DNA of 64,000 nucleotides from Bifidobacterium callitrichidarum. GTDB lineage: Bacteria; Actinomycetota; Actinomycetes; Actinomycetales; Bifidobacteriaceae. The notes under the pieces were generated by a model. It was not told where the DNA came from, did not search any database, and saw only the letters and a program-made list of their open reading frames with translations. Below are positions 1 through 7,032 of the stretch, one piece after another. The position numbers were made by a program, and so were the translations under genes. Location: NCBI RefSeq assembly GCF_003129905.1, contig NZ_QFFM01000003.1, positions 1 to 64,000 on the forward strand, in the 5' to 3' direction. The stretch's first letter is position 1. Every line of letters begins with the position of its first letter.

Positions 1-710
1 TCCTTCATGATCTGGGTGATCTGGGTGGCGGCGATGGCGATGGACTTCGGGGAGGCCATCGGGGCGTTGCCGAGCGTGAAACCGTTGGCCAGCATGTCCC
101 AGAAGTTCGGCAGGCTGCAGTTGGACTGGGCGGTGAACGGCGAGTAGTCGGCGTCGTGGAAGTGGATGTCGCCCTTCATATGCGCGTTGGCTACGGCTTT
201 CGGGAGCAAGCGGAATGCCGTCGCCTTGCTCACGGCTCCGGCCAATAGGTCTCGTTGCGTGGAGTACACGTTGGAGTCCTTGTTGGCGTTCTCATGCACG
301 AGCTCGGGATCACGGTCGATGAACCGGCGGACGGCTTCGTTCACGTCGGTCATCTTCGACCGGTCGATGTCCTTGCTGAGACGATAGTCCACGTAGGCGT
401 GCGCCACATCGTACAGGTGGGCGTCCACGAGAGCATGCTCCACGAGGTTCTGGATGTCGTCGATTTTCGCTGGCTCCGTGTAACGGCCTTTGATTTCGCT
501 TTCGACCTTGTCCGCCAGTCCACGAATCAGAGCGTCTTCCTGTGGGCCGATCTGCTTGTTGATGTCACCGTAGGCGGCTTTGATGGCGGTGCTGATGTTG
601 ATGGGGTCGAAGTCCACGATTCTGCCGTCTCGTTTTTCGACTTTCACCGGGGTTGTGGTGGTTGATTTGGTGTCGGTCGGCTGGTCGATGAGGACCGTTG
701 GTTCTTCCAT
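1..710 (-). CDS. nrdD: Anaerobic ribonucleoside-triphosphate reductase, class III (5' part, cut by window edge)
   Basis: About 236 N-terminal residues, read from the ATG at 710. A proline/threonine-rich start is followed by an ATP-cone domain (about residues 22-115, with KRDGRIVDFDPINI), then the class III signature segments NANKDSNVYSTQRD and HMKGDIHFHDADYSP and the conserved Asn-Cys nearby. The enzyme reduces ribonucleoside triphosphates to deoxy forms using a glycyl radical, in the cytoplasm under anoxia; the ATP cone gives allosteric control by ATP/dATP. The glycyl-radical C-terminus and the activase nrdG would lie beyond position 1 and cannot be checked. A plus-strand gene group starts divergently at 1016. 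Family assignment is firm; whether this is a second copy in the cell is unknown. Confidence 0.93.
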   Translation of the reverse strand, partial: MEEPTVLIDQPTDTKSTTTTPVKVEKRDGRIVDFDPINISTAIKAAYGDINKQIGPQEDALIRGLADKVESEIKGRYTEPAKIDDIQNLVEHALVDAHLYDVAHAYVDYRLSKDIDRSKMTDVNEAVRRFIDRDPELVHENANKDSNVYSTQRDLLAGAVSKATAFRLLPKAVANAHMKGDIHFHDADYSPFTAQSNCSLPNFWDMLANGFTLGNAPMASPKSIAIAATQITQIMK

Positions 711-945
711 GCCTGCTCCTTCTCGTGGATTTTGGCGCGACTTTGCCCACTGTGGGGTGTTTGCCGGGTTGTGGTTTGAAACGGTAGAGGTGGGTTTGTG
801 GTTTTGTGGACGCGGTGGCTTGGTTTCGTGGGGTTGCTGAATTGTTGTTGGCTGTTTTGGCGGGTTGCGTGGCGGGGATTTTGCTAGGGGGTGGTTGTCC
901 ATCCGGTGGTTTTCCCCTTCGCGCGTGTCCCGCGTGAATATATTA
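711..945. other. Intergenic region between divergent nrdD and the 1016 gene group
   Basis: About 235 bases upstream of nrdD, G/T-rich on the plus strand. No convincing gene. It must hold the nrdD promoter on the minus strand, but I see no clear hexamers. Confidence 0.4.
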
Positions 946-965
946 TATACTGTAACTATCCACAC
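946..965 (+). promoter_or_regulatory. Promoter with shared TATACTG-N6-TCCACAC element
   Basis: TATACTG at 946-952, then TAACTA, then TCCACAC at 959-965. The first 7-mer fits a -10 box; the second would lie at or just after the transcription start. It drives the gene at 1016. This is the first of a repeated series in the window. Confidence 0.75.
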
Positions 966-1015
966 AAAAAAAAGCTTCGGAGAGTCCGAAACAACAGAGC
1001 CAAAAGGAGAGAACA

Positions 1016-1531
1016 ATGTACCTCAAAGAACTCCGCAAGAAGTTCCTCAACGAATGGGTCGAATCCCTCGACAAGGACAAGAACCTGCTCGACACCAACA
1101 ACCTGAGCACCTACGCCAAGGCACTGGAAGGCGACCGTCCATTCCGTGACGCCGTAATCGCAGCAACCGTCGGCTACCACATGCTCACCAAAAGGAACAT
1201 GAACACGTTCGCCAACAACCCTCACGGCGAAACCGCCAAGCAGCACATGTATAAGGTGCTGGACGCGGCCCTGTATGACCCGGACTACGAGTTCGACGCC
1301 ACCCGATTCGATCGCGCCTACCAGCTGGTCAACCAGCTCATGCAGGAGAACGAGGACAACGCCCAGCCGTACGGTATGCTCGCGTTCCTCAAGTTCATCG
1401 CAGGCAACGTGATGGAAGCCGTCGATTATGCGGACAAGGCACTCGACCATGACGGAAACTGCACCATCGCCGCAACCGTACTCGTCGTCTTGGGGAAGAA
1501 GATTAAGCCCGCTTGGACGCAGGCGAAGTAA
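1016..1531 (+). CDS. DUF4192-like protein
   Basis: 171 aa, soluble, with SD AAAAGGAGAGAA just upstream of the ATG. The C-terminal half (YGMLAFLKFIAGNVMEAVDYADK onward) has a TPR-like helical pattern and resembles the C-terminal part of actinobacterial DUF4192 proteins, where a single repeat-like unit is followed by a conserved segment ending in an aromatic residue. The N-terminal part (RDAVIAATV) also fits loosely. The function of DUF4192 is unknown. It is the first gene of the plus-strand accessory group and has its own promoter. No membrane segment or signal peptide. Homology is from pattern memory and needs a profile search. Confidence 0.72.
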   Translation: MYLKELRKKFLNEWVESLDKDKNLLDTNNLSTYAKALEGDRPFRDAVIAATVGYHMLTKRNMNTFANNPHGETAKQHMYKVLDAALYDPDYEFDATRFDRAYQLVNQLMQENEDNAQPYGMLAFLKFIAGNVMEAVDYADKALDHDGNCTIAATVLVVLGKKIKPAWTQAK

Positions 1532-1546
1532 CCATCAATCTTTTCT

Positions 1547-1575
1547 GTGGGTGTCGGCTTTCGGCCGGCACCCAC
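1547..1575 (+). terminator. Intergenic hairpin
   Basis: A 12-bp stem (GTGGGTGTCGGC against GCCGGCACCCAC, with one G-T pair) closes a 5-nt loop between two same-strand genes. No T run follows, so it may be a processing or partial attenuation hairpin instead of a full terminator. Confidence 0.5.
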
Positions 1576-1593
1576 TTGCGAAAGGAAAACCAG

Positions 1594-2031
1594 ATGACGT
1601 TTCCATCAGCGAAACTCTATCTATATGCCAGCGATACGCAATCCGATGATTCCGAGGATGGAAGCATCGTTTCAGCGAACATGACTTACGAGGACAGCGG
1701 GGACATCAAGTTCGCCATTCGTGGTGCGGTCGAGGTGATTGGGAATCCGGCCCTGCTGACGATGATCAATTCGGTTATCGAAGACAAGAGTCGCGAGGAC
1801 TTCAAGAAGGATGGGGTCATGGTTCCCGCGCACTTCGAGCTGACCACCGTGCAACGCGAGAACCAGATGTCCCTTATGGAGCTTTCCTTCGATTACATGG
1901 GCGAGGACTCGGCCATTACCTCGGTGGCGTTCTGTGGTCTCCTTTCCGAAGCCGCCGTGAACGGTATCTTCCTGTTCCTCATGTATTTAGGGACAATAGT
2001 GTCCGGTGAGAAGCAGCCCGAGGAGGAGTGA
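1594..2031 (+). CDS. Hypothetical protein
   Basis: 145 aa. The ATG at 1594 is chosen because AAAGGAAAACC lies just upstream; an earlier in-frame start lies in the hairpin. The protein is acidic, with a hydrophobic C-terminal stretch (AAVNGIFLFLMYLGTI) that could be one membrane or amphipathic segment. I do not recognise the family. The stop overlaps the next ATG by one base (TGATG), which implies translational coupling with the gene at 2031. Confidence 0.7.
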   Translation: MTFPSAKLYLYASDTQSDDSEDGSIVSANMTYEDSGDIKFAIRGAVEVIGNPALLTMINSVIEDKSREDFKKDGVMVPAHFELTTVQRENQMSLMELSFDYMGEDSAITSVAFCGLLSEAAVNGIFLFLMYLGTIVSGEKQPEEE

Positions 2032-2408
2032 TGAGCTACGACTTGTATGTGGCGGACAAGGCCGTCGAAGAGGATCATTTGTACGACGAATGCCCGCTGG
2101 GGGATTTTTCTCTTGGGGATGATTCGGAGCGTGGTCGGTACTTTAACTACACATACAACCTGAGTGAGTTCTTCACCGAGTATGGTGTGAATCCGATTCA
2201 TGATTTGGATGGTTTGCAGGCCAGTGAATGCGAGGATCGAATCAATAAGGCGCTGAGGCGGATTTCCGATGTCGATATCCAGTCTTTGGAGGAGAAGTAC
2301 AATCCCGACAATGGATGGGGGAATGTAGATTCGGCCATTCGTTGGCTGTGGTGTATCCGTGATTATTGCAGGAAGCATCCTGATTATCTCGTGTACGAGA
2401 GGTCATAA
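2031..2408 (+). CDS. Hypothetical protein of a phage/plasmid-type family
   Basis: 125 aa beginning MSYDLYVAD. This opening, and the central NYTYNLSEFF followed by a leucine/glycine segment, resembles a widespread family of small proteins of unknown function found in phages and mobile elements of Gram-positive bacteria. No catalytic motif is visible. It is coupled to the upstream gene by a one-base overlap and has the SD GAGGAGGAG inside that gene's 3' end. Confidence 0.7.
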   Translation: MSYDLYVADKAVEEDHLYDECPLGDFSLGDDSERGRYFNYTYNLSEFFTEYGVNPIHDLDGLQASECEDRINKALRRISDVDIQSLEEKYNPDNGWGNVDSAIRWLWCIRDYCRKHPDYLVYERS

Positions 2409-2452
2409 TGTCTTGATTCTGTTGGTCGGCGTGTCTCAGCCTCATATTGGGA

Positions 2453-2472
2453 TATACTGAGTATGTCCACAC
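2453..2472 (+). promoter_or_regulatory. Promoter with shared TATACTG-N6-TCCACAC element
   Basis: TATACTG at 2453-2459, six bases (AGTATG), then TCCACAC at 2466-2472. Because this promoter overlaps the upstream in-frame ATG at 2463, it supports the later start at 2508 for the next gene. Confidence 0.75.
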
Positions 2473-2507
2473 AAAACAGAGAACGCCAACCAACGGAAGA
2501 ACGCAAC

Positions 2508-3191
2508 ATGCCAGAAAACTTCTGGGAAAACAAAACCATCAACCAACTCAACGGAACCACCGTACGAGTCACCACCCCGAACAACACCTACGTCGGGAAA
2601 CTCATCTACGGTGTCGAACGCAATCAGGACGGCACCGCTCATTACACGCTCTGCATCAACACCGATAATCAGGGGCCTCTGCGAATCTTCACCGCAGACC
2701 ACAGTGATGGCTTGGTCAGACCGCAGTTGGATGTGCGGATCGAAACCGTGAGCGCCGTCGAATCCGCGGATGGCGCCGAAAACGTAGTCGCCGTCGAAAC
2801 CCCGGTACAGCAGGATGACAAGGACATTGCAGTCATCACCTACTCCAGTCCGGAACAGCTCAAGTCCGGAGACCTCGTGACCCTCAAGGGAGTGGAAACC
2901 GCCTTCCCCTACGACGGAAAAACCAACGGTCGCGGCGTCCGTATCCGTATCGGCACCGGCCCGGAGCCGGTTTGGGTAGACGGTCGAAACATCGACACCA
3001 TCATCCGCCCCATCAACCCGCTACCGACCAAGCAGGGCATTTACTCGGGAGCAGACGGGAGTCTGTTCTATCTGAATGCTCGCGGCGGCTGGTATGTGAT
3101 GTACGACGCGGATTCCGACTCTTGGTTCGACCACAAGAATGTTACGGAAAACACGGTGCGTCAACATCTGCCGTTGACGTCGATTCGCTAA
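2508..3191 (+). CDS. Hypothetical protein, first of a tandem paralogous pair
   Basis: 227 aa from the ATG at 2508. It opens MPENFWENKTINQLNGTTVRV and shares its whole layout with the protein encoded just downstream: an N-terminal W-[ED]-[ND]-KTI motif, a central GD-LVTLKGVE segment followed by an Asp-Gly turn, an acidic VWV-[DG] strand, an IIR linker, then LP-[TS]-K-[QP]-G-[IL]-YSG and a hydrophobic W-Y-YDA segment. It looks soluble, beta-rich and secreted by no obvious signal. I do not recognise the family. The pair probably arose by duplication. Confidence 0.68.
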   Translation: MPENFWENKTINQLNGTTVRVTTPNNTYVGKLIYGVERNQDGTAHYTLCINTDNQGPLRIFTADHSDGLVRPQLDVRIETVSAVESADGAENVVAVETPVQQDDKDIAVITYSSPEQLKSGDLVTLKGVETAFPYDGKTNGRGVRIRIGTGPEPVWVDGRNIDTIIRPINPLPTKQGIYSGADGSLFYLNARGGWYVMYDADSDSWFDHKNVTENTVRQHLPLTSIR

Positions 3192-3208
3192 AACAAGGGA
3201 ATTTATCT

Positions 3209-3907
3209 ATGACTGTTTTGAAACCGTTCTGGGATAAGAAAACCATTACCAACCTCGTCAAATACAGAGTGTCCGTCGACTGGCATGGTGGCCGCTACTC
3301 CGCGGAGTTGGAAGCCCATCATATGGAGAATGCGCGTATCCCGCAGACGTATCCGCATACGCTGATTATCCGTATGCCCGACGGGACGACCCGTATCCTG
3401 TTCACCGCATTGACCATGACCGCCCAGGTCAAGCCGACCGAACTTGTAGACAAGCTCAACGTCCTCCCTGCGGAGGATTATCCGGCCGGGCTGGTGAAAA
3501 TCGCCTATCAGGCGGCAAAGGAATTGCAGGCCGGGGACAAGCTGAAGATTCGCGGACTGGAAGAGCTTTGCCCTTGGGATGGCGAGTATAAGACCGGCGA
3601 GGTTGAGATTCGCTTGGGTAATGGCGAGCAGACCGTTTGGGTCGGTGAGAACGGTATTGAATACATTATCCGCCGTCAACAGCAGTTGCCATCCAAGCCG
3701 GGCTTGTATTCCGGTAACGACAAGTCGTTGTACCAGTTGGATAAGTTCCATAACTGGCATCTCATCTATGATGCGTCGCTCCACGGTAACGAACAGTGGT
3801 CGAATCCCATGGTGTGTCCCAGCGAAGCGTACCTGTTGAAGCGTATGCCGTTGACGTTCATCGACCCGTTGAATCTTGGTGAGAACGATGACAGCAAGAC
3901 TATTTAA
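3209..3907 (+). CDS. Hypothetical protein, second of a tandem paralogous pair
   Basis: 232 aa, ATG at 3209 after AAGGGAATTTATCT, 17 bases behind its paralogue. It keeps the conserved features of the upstream copy (WDKKTITNL near the start, GDKLKIRGLEEL, TVWVGENG, LPSKPGLYSG, WHLIYDAS, PLTFID near the end) while most other positions differ, so the duplication is not recent. The function is unknown. It is followed by an overlapping small gene. Confidence 0.68.
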   Translation: MTVLKPFWDKKTITNLVKYRVSVDWHGGRYSAELEAHHMENARIPQTYPHTLIIRMPDGTTRILFTALTMTAQVKPTELVDKLNVLPAEDYPAGLVKIAYQAAKELQAGDKLKIRGLEELCPWDGEYKTGEVEIRLGNGEQTVWVGENGIEYIIRRQQQLPSKPGLYSGNDKSLYQLDKFHNWHLIYDASLHGNEQWSNPMVCPSEAYLLKRMPLTFIDPLNLGENDDSKTI

Positions 3908-4076
3908 TGCCGGCAACGGCAGGTTCGCTGTCCTTGAATCCGGGGTAGCGACCGGCTGGCTTCAATCGACTTGGAAGGGTTGGCGTCGTTTCTGGCGTGC
4001 GGAACGTATTACCGGTGGTAGTGGAGAGTTCCGTTCCAAGCGTCGTGCCGTTGAGTGGTTGGCGGGCCGCTCATGA
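3888..4076 (+). CDS. Small basic protein
   Basis: 62 aa from the ATG at 3888, which lies inside the end of the preceding gene (20-base overlap). Basic and tryptophan-rich (WLQSTWKGWRRFWRAER), ending FRSKRRAVEWLAGRS. No family recognised. The stop forms an ATGA overlap with the next gene, which supports it being real. Confidence 0.5.
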   Translation: MTARLFNAGNGRFAVLESGVATGWLQSTWKGWRRFWRAERITGGSGEFRSKRRAVEWLAGRS

Positions 4077-4264
4077 TTCCGCCGGATGATGTTCGGAAAA
4101 TTCTGCAATGGATCATTGTCACAACACTGATCCTGTCCGCAAAGGATTGGCTGGTTGATTCGGTTGGTCCGGCTGGAATGTTCGCGATCTGTCTGACGGT
4201 CGGATTCATCGGCATTGGTATTGCAGTCGACACGATGACGCACGCAAACGATAACGAAAGGTAG
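4073..4264 (+). CDS. Small membrane protein
   Basis: 63 aa, ATG overlapping the preceding stop by four bases. Two hydrophobic segments, about residues 10-24 (ILQWIIVTTLILSA) and 32-52 (GMFAICLTVGFIGIGIAV), separated by a short charged turn, give a two-helix membrane protein. No family recognised. Confidence 0.55.
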   Translation: MIPPDDVRKILQWIIVTTLILSAKDWLVDSVGPAGMFAICLTVGFIGIGIAVDTMTHANDNER

Positions 4265-4270
4265 AAAAGT

Positions 4271-4465
4271 ATGGCATCGCAGCTTAATCTGGCGGAGAAG
4301 ATCGTCAAAGACGGGTATCGGCAACTGTCGGACGAGAATCTCAGCAGCCCCTCATACGCTTCAGACACCGCGTACGCGCAATCCCTAGCATTACTGCATA
4401 TCGCCGAATCATTGGACCGCATCGCCGACTCGTTGGAAAAGATCACAGCCAGGAGACTCATCTGA
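4271..4465 (+). CDS. Small helical protein
   Basis: 64 aa, with GAAAGGTAGAAAAGT as a weak SD. Mostly amphipathic helix at the C-terminus (IAESLDRIADSLEKITARRL), which may form a coiled coil. Its stop overlaps the next ATG by one base. Function unknown. Confidence 0.6.
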   Translation: MASQLNLAEKIVKDGYRQLSDENLSSPSYASDTAYAQSLALLHIAESLDRIADSLEKITARRLI

Positions 4466-4707
4466 TGGCAGGCAAGGTGACGGATGCGATGGCATACATG
4501 GCCATCAACGCCATGTGCGTCAACTCCATCGGAATGACTCCCCGTGAAGCCGCCGAAGCGGCCGACGAATGGTTCCGAGAGCATGATCGGCAGATTTCAG
4601 AGAGTGCATGGGAGGAAGGCCATCGGCAGGGTGAATCGGATAGGAAAGTTCCCCTGTATCGGACATCGAACCCGTATAGGAAACCCAGCCGTCCACCGGA
4701 ATCCTGA
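4465..4707 (+). CDS. Small soluble protein
   Basis: 80 aa, starting at the ATG that overlaps the previous stop (TGATGG). Helical N-terminal half (AMAYMAINAMCV) and a charged, basic C-terminus (DRKVPLYRTSNPYRKPSRPPE). Coupled to the previous gene. No family recognised. Confidence 0.55.
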   Translation: MAGKVTDAMAYMAINAMCVNSIGMTPREAAEAADEWFREHDRQISESAWEEGHRQGESDRKVPLYRTSNPYRKPSRPPES

Positions 4708-4802
4708 AAGCCAGCTGAACGGGGCGCGTATTTCACCGGTTCTGAAACCCGTAGGTTGAAACCCAATCAAAATACGCAACCCCACTACCCATCGAGGTCA
4801 TC

Positions 4803-5111
4803 ATGATGCAAGGAAACAGCAGGTGGAGGGAACAAGCCGCCTGCAGGAATGAAGATCCCGAACTGTTCTTCCCACTCCCCAACGACAGGGGAAGCGAGGA
4901 GAAAGCCATCGCAATCTGCGAAACATGTCCGGTTAAAGCCGACTGCCTGCAGGCCGCTTTGAACGAGCAGGACCAGTTCGGTATCTGGGGTGGTTTGACG
5001 GCCGAGGATAGGCGGAGTCTGCTGCGCCGGCGTATGCGTTTGAATCGTATCCGCGAATATGAGCGTCGCCATGGGTTCAGGCAGACGCAGGACGTCTTCT
5101 ACACGATTTAA
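4803..5111 (+). CDS. WhiB-family transcriptional regulator
   Basis: 102 aa. Four cysteines at about 14, 39, 42 and 48 (AACRNEDPELFF, then CETCPVKADC) give the C-x24-C-x2-C-x5-C layout that binds a 4Fe-4S cluster, followed by the G-[IV]-W-G-G turn (GIWGGLT) and a basic tail that contacts DNA. WhiB-like proteins bind the primary sigma factor region 4 and respond to redox or NO. This is an actinobacteria-specific family, often carried by phages and plasmids. SD GAGG lies upstream. It likely regulates element or host genes; target unknown. Confidence 0.95.
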   Translation: MMQGNSRWREQAACRNEDPELFFPLPNDRGSEEKAIAICETCPVKADCLQAALNEQDQFGIWGGLTAEDRRSLLRRRMRLNRIREYERRHGFRQTQDVFYTI

Positions 5112-5132
5112 CTAATAGTAAGGAATAGGATT

Positions 5133-5855
5133 ATGGAGCTCGGGAACCTCCTCTTCGGAAACAGTCACGGAGACTATCCGATCGACCGAAACACGGCAGC
5201 CGCAGACCAGCTCAGCGACATCATCAACGAGCTCGGAATCAGCGGATACGGGCATATCGACTACGACAATGAGGAGAAGCTCAAACCAATCACCGGAAGC
5301 ACTCTCATCCCCACCGATAGGGGAGTGGACGTGCACAATCCAGTCACAGGGAAGCTGCTCGCCAGATTCCAGGCGTACTGGTGGGGTGACGGTGACAGTC
5401 CTGAAGCCGACGAACCGAATCTGATTATTCCTGACTTCGGTGTGGAAATCCGCTGGTATAAATACTGGTCGCGAGACGCCTACGCCAACCAGCCGTTCAC
5501 CGAGGAACTTGTCGCCAATATTCGCAAGGTGTTGGAACCGGCGTTGACTGCAGCATACCCGTATGTGCAGCATCCGGTTTATACGCCGGTCGATTGGGAT
5601 CATCCTGTTCGCGATTACAAGCTGTGGGGTGAAACCATCAAACCGATTCTCGTGTGCAGGGTTCCCGGCCGGGTTTCGGCCGACATGTATTCACATGGCT
5701 TCATTTACAAGGGCAAAGACAGCGGGGAACCGTTCAAGGCGATCATGTTGACCGAGAATGAAATGTTTTCGACCAGCACCCAATTCAAGGACATCGACGA
5801 CGCGAAGGCATGGTGCGAACGCCGCGCCCGCCGTTGGAAGAGACCAACCAAGTAG
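5133..5855 (+). CDS. Hypothetical protein
   Basis: 240 aa with SD AAGGAATAGG. The opening MELGNLLFGNSHGDYPIDR is a characteristic start that I associate with a family of uncharacterised proteins on Gram-positive mobile elements. The middle is aromatic and acidic (YWWGDGDSPEADEPNLIIPDFGVEIRWYKYWSRDAY, split here for reading). No catalytic motif or membrane segment. It follows the WhiB gene by 21 bases and likely shares its transcript. Confidence 0.65.
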   Translation: MELGNLLFGNSHGDYPIDRNTAAADQLSDIINELGISGYGHIDYDNEEKLKPITGSTLIPTDRGVDVHNPVTGKLLARFQAYWWGDGDSPEADEPNLIIPDFGVEIRWYKYWSRDAYANQPFTEELVANIRKVLEPALTAAYPYVQHPVYTPVDWDHPVRDYKLWGETIKPILVCRVPGRVSADMYSHGFIYKGKDSGEPFKAIMLTENEMFSTSTQFKDIDDAKAWCERRARRWKRPTK

Positions 5856-5866
5856 GAGCAGAAAAC

Positions 5867-6172
5867 ATGCCATATGATTACATTCACCCGCCGAAGGATT
5901 CCGTCACTATAGGTGAATGGACTAAGGCGTGGAAGAACCCGGAGACCGGTGTCATCACCATTTCCTCGCTGTTCGATGGATTGGAAAACAGCCAAATCGA
6001 ACTGCTCCCCGATGAAGCCGACCGACTTGTTGAATTCATCAAGACAGCCGCACCGTCCACAAGAGAACAGTCTCAGCGCAACCGGATCGCGTTGGCCGCC
6101 GAAGCCGGTACCATTGCCGAACAGCAGCGTATCGCCAACGCGGAAGCATTACATCGAGCCGGGAGAGTCTGA
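5867..6172 (+). CDS. Hypothetical protein
   Basis: 101 aa; ATG at 5867 with GGAGCAGAAAAC upstream. Acidic N-terminal half and an alpha-helical, alanine/glutamine-rich C-terminal half (IALAAEAGTIAEQQRIANAE). The stop overlaps the next start by one base. No family recognised. Confidence 0.6.
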   Translation: MPYDYIHPPKDSVTIGEWTKAWKNPETGVITISSLFDGLENSQIELLPDEADRLVEFIKTAAPSTREQSQRNRIALAAEAGTIAEQQRIANAEALHRAGRV

Positions 6173-6558
6173 TGGGATTTGAGGTCAGTGAGCCGGCCGC
6201 GTATTGGATTGGCGGCCGTGAATCGTTGACCTCAAATAGTCGGGCACATTTCAATTGTGAAGCCGACGGTACCTACTCCGTCGTAATTAAAGACAGCAGG
6301 AGCAATAACGAGTGCGCCATGTGGCGTCGTGTTTGCCGCTTCTGCTGCCTTCTTCTTTCTCTGGGGATAGTTCGGGAGGTTTGGCTTCCTGCGGCAGGTT
6401 CGGGGCAAGAAACCGTTTATATCGCGGGGATAAGGTCGCAGGTCGAAGCTACTGCCATCCATGAAGCAGTGTTGTCCTGTTCGCCGTCGGTTTTGGACTG
6501 TTTGATTGGAAACTTGGAGGCGTGCGAGCAGGTCAAGATGCTGACGATCGCGGCGTAA
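6172..6558 (+). CDS. Hypothetical cysteine-containing protein
   Basis: 128 aa, coupled to the gene upstream by TGATG. Six cysteines are spread through it, including RVCRFCCLLL, which starts a short hydrophobic stretch (CCLLLSLGIV). It could be membrane-associated. No family recognised; the mixed composition leaves open a frame-disrupted gene. Confidence 0.42.
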   Translation: MGFEVSEPAAYWIGGRESLTSNSRAHFNCEADGTYSVVIKDSRSNNECAMWRRVCRFCCLLLSLGIVREVWLPAAGSGQETVYIAGIRSQVEATAIHEAVLSCSPSVLDCLIGNLEACEQVKMLTIAA

Positions 6559-6600
6559 CTGGGTTCTTTGGTTTAGGGCGTGTCCTATCACCTATTGCGT

Positions 6601-6620
6601 TATACTGTTATTGTCCACAC
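6601..6620 (+). promoter_or_regulatory. Promoter with shared TATACTG-N6-TCCACAC element
   Basis: TATACTG at 6601-6607, six bases (TTATTG), then TCCACAC at 6614-6620, just upstream of the SD of the gene at 6640. Confidence 0.78.
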
Positions 6621-6639
6621 AATATAGGAGAAGAACGCA

Positions 6640-7032
6640 ATGAACCATAATATTCTCGCCGAAAACATTCACGACGGCATTGACAGTCTCATCACCGACG
6701 CTGAATCCCGGCTCAAGGACACCCCGGACAACCATGATGCCCGATACGAGCGCGGACTGCTCAAGGACTATGACGAACTCCTCTACTACTACATCGATCA
6801 CTGCCAGCGAATCCGAGAAGACAAGCATCTTGTCATTGATCCGATTCGCCTGTTCCGCAATCAGGTCGAATGCGACCTCATCAAATACTGGAATTTCGAT
6901 CACCAGTGGCATCACGATGTTCGTCCGACCGTCATCGGCCGAGTCGCGCGCATCATCAACAAGACGATTGAATCCAATCCGGAATGCGGGCTCACGGTAA
7001 TCGGAGCCCGCACCGAAGTCGAACTGGCCTAA
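6640..7032 (+). CDS. Hypothetical helical protein
   Basis: 130 aa, SD AGGAGAAG spaced well before the ATG. Acidic, helical N-terminal half (ENIHDGIDSLITDAESRLKD, DELLYYYIDHCQRIRED). No membrane segment. It stands alone behind its own shared-element promoter and ends in a four-base convergent overlap with the M60 peptidase gene. Function not recognised. Confidence 0.68.
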   Translation: MNHNILAENIHDGIDSLITDAESRLKDTPDNHDARYERGLLKDYDELLYYYIDHCQRIREDKHLVIDPIRLFRNQVECDLIKYWNFDHQWHHDVRPTVIGRVARIINKTIESNPECGLTVIGARTEVELA

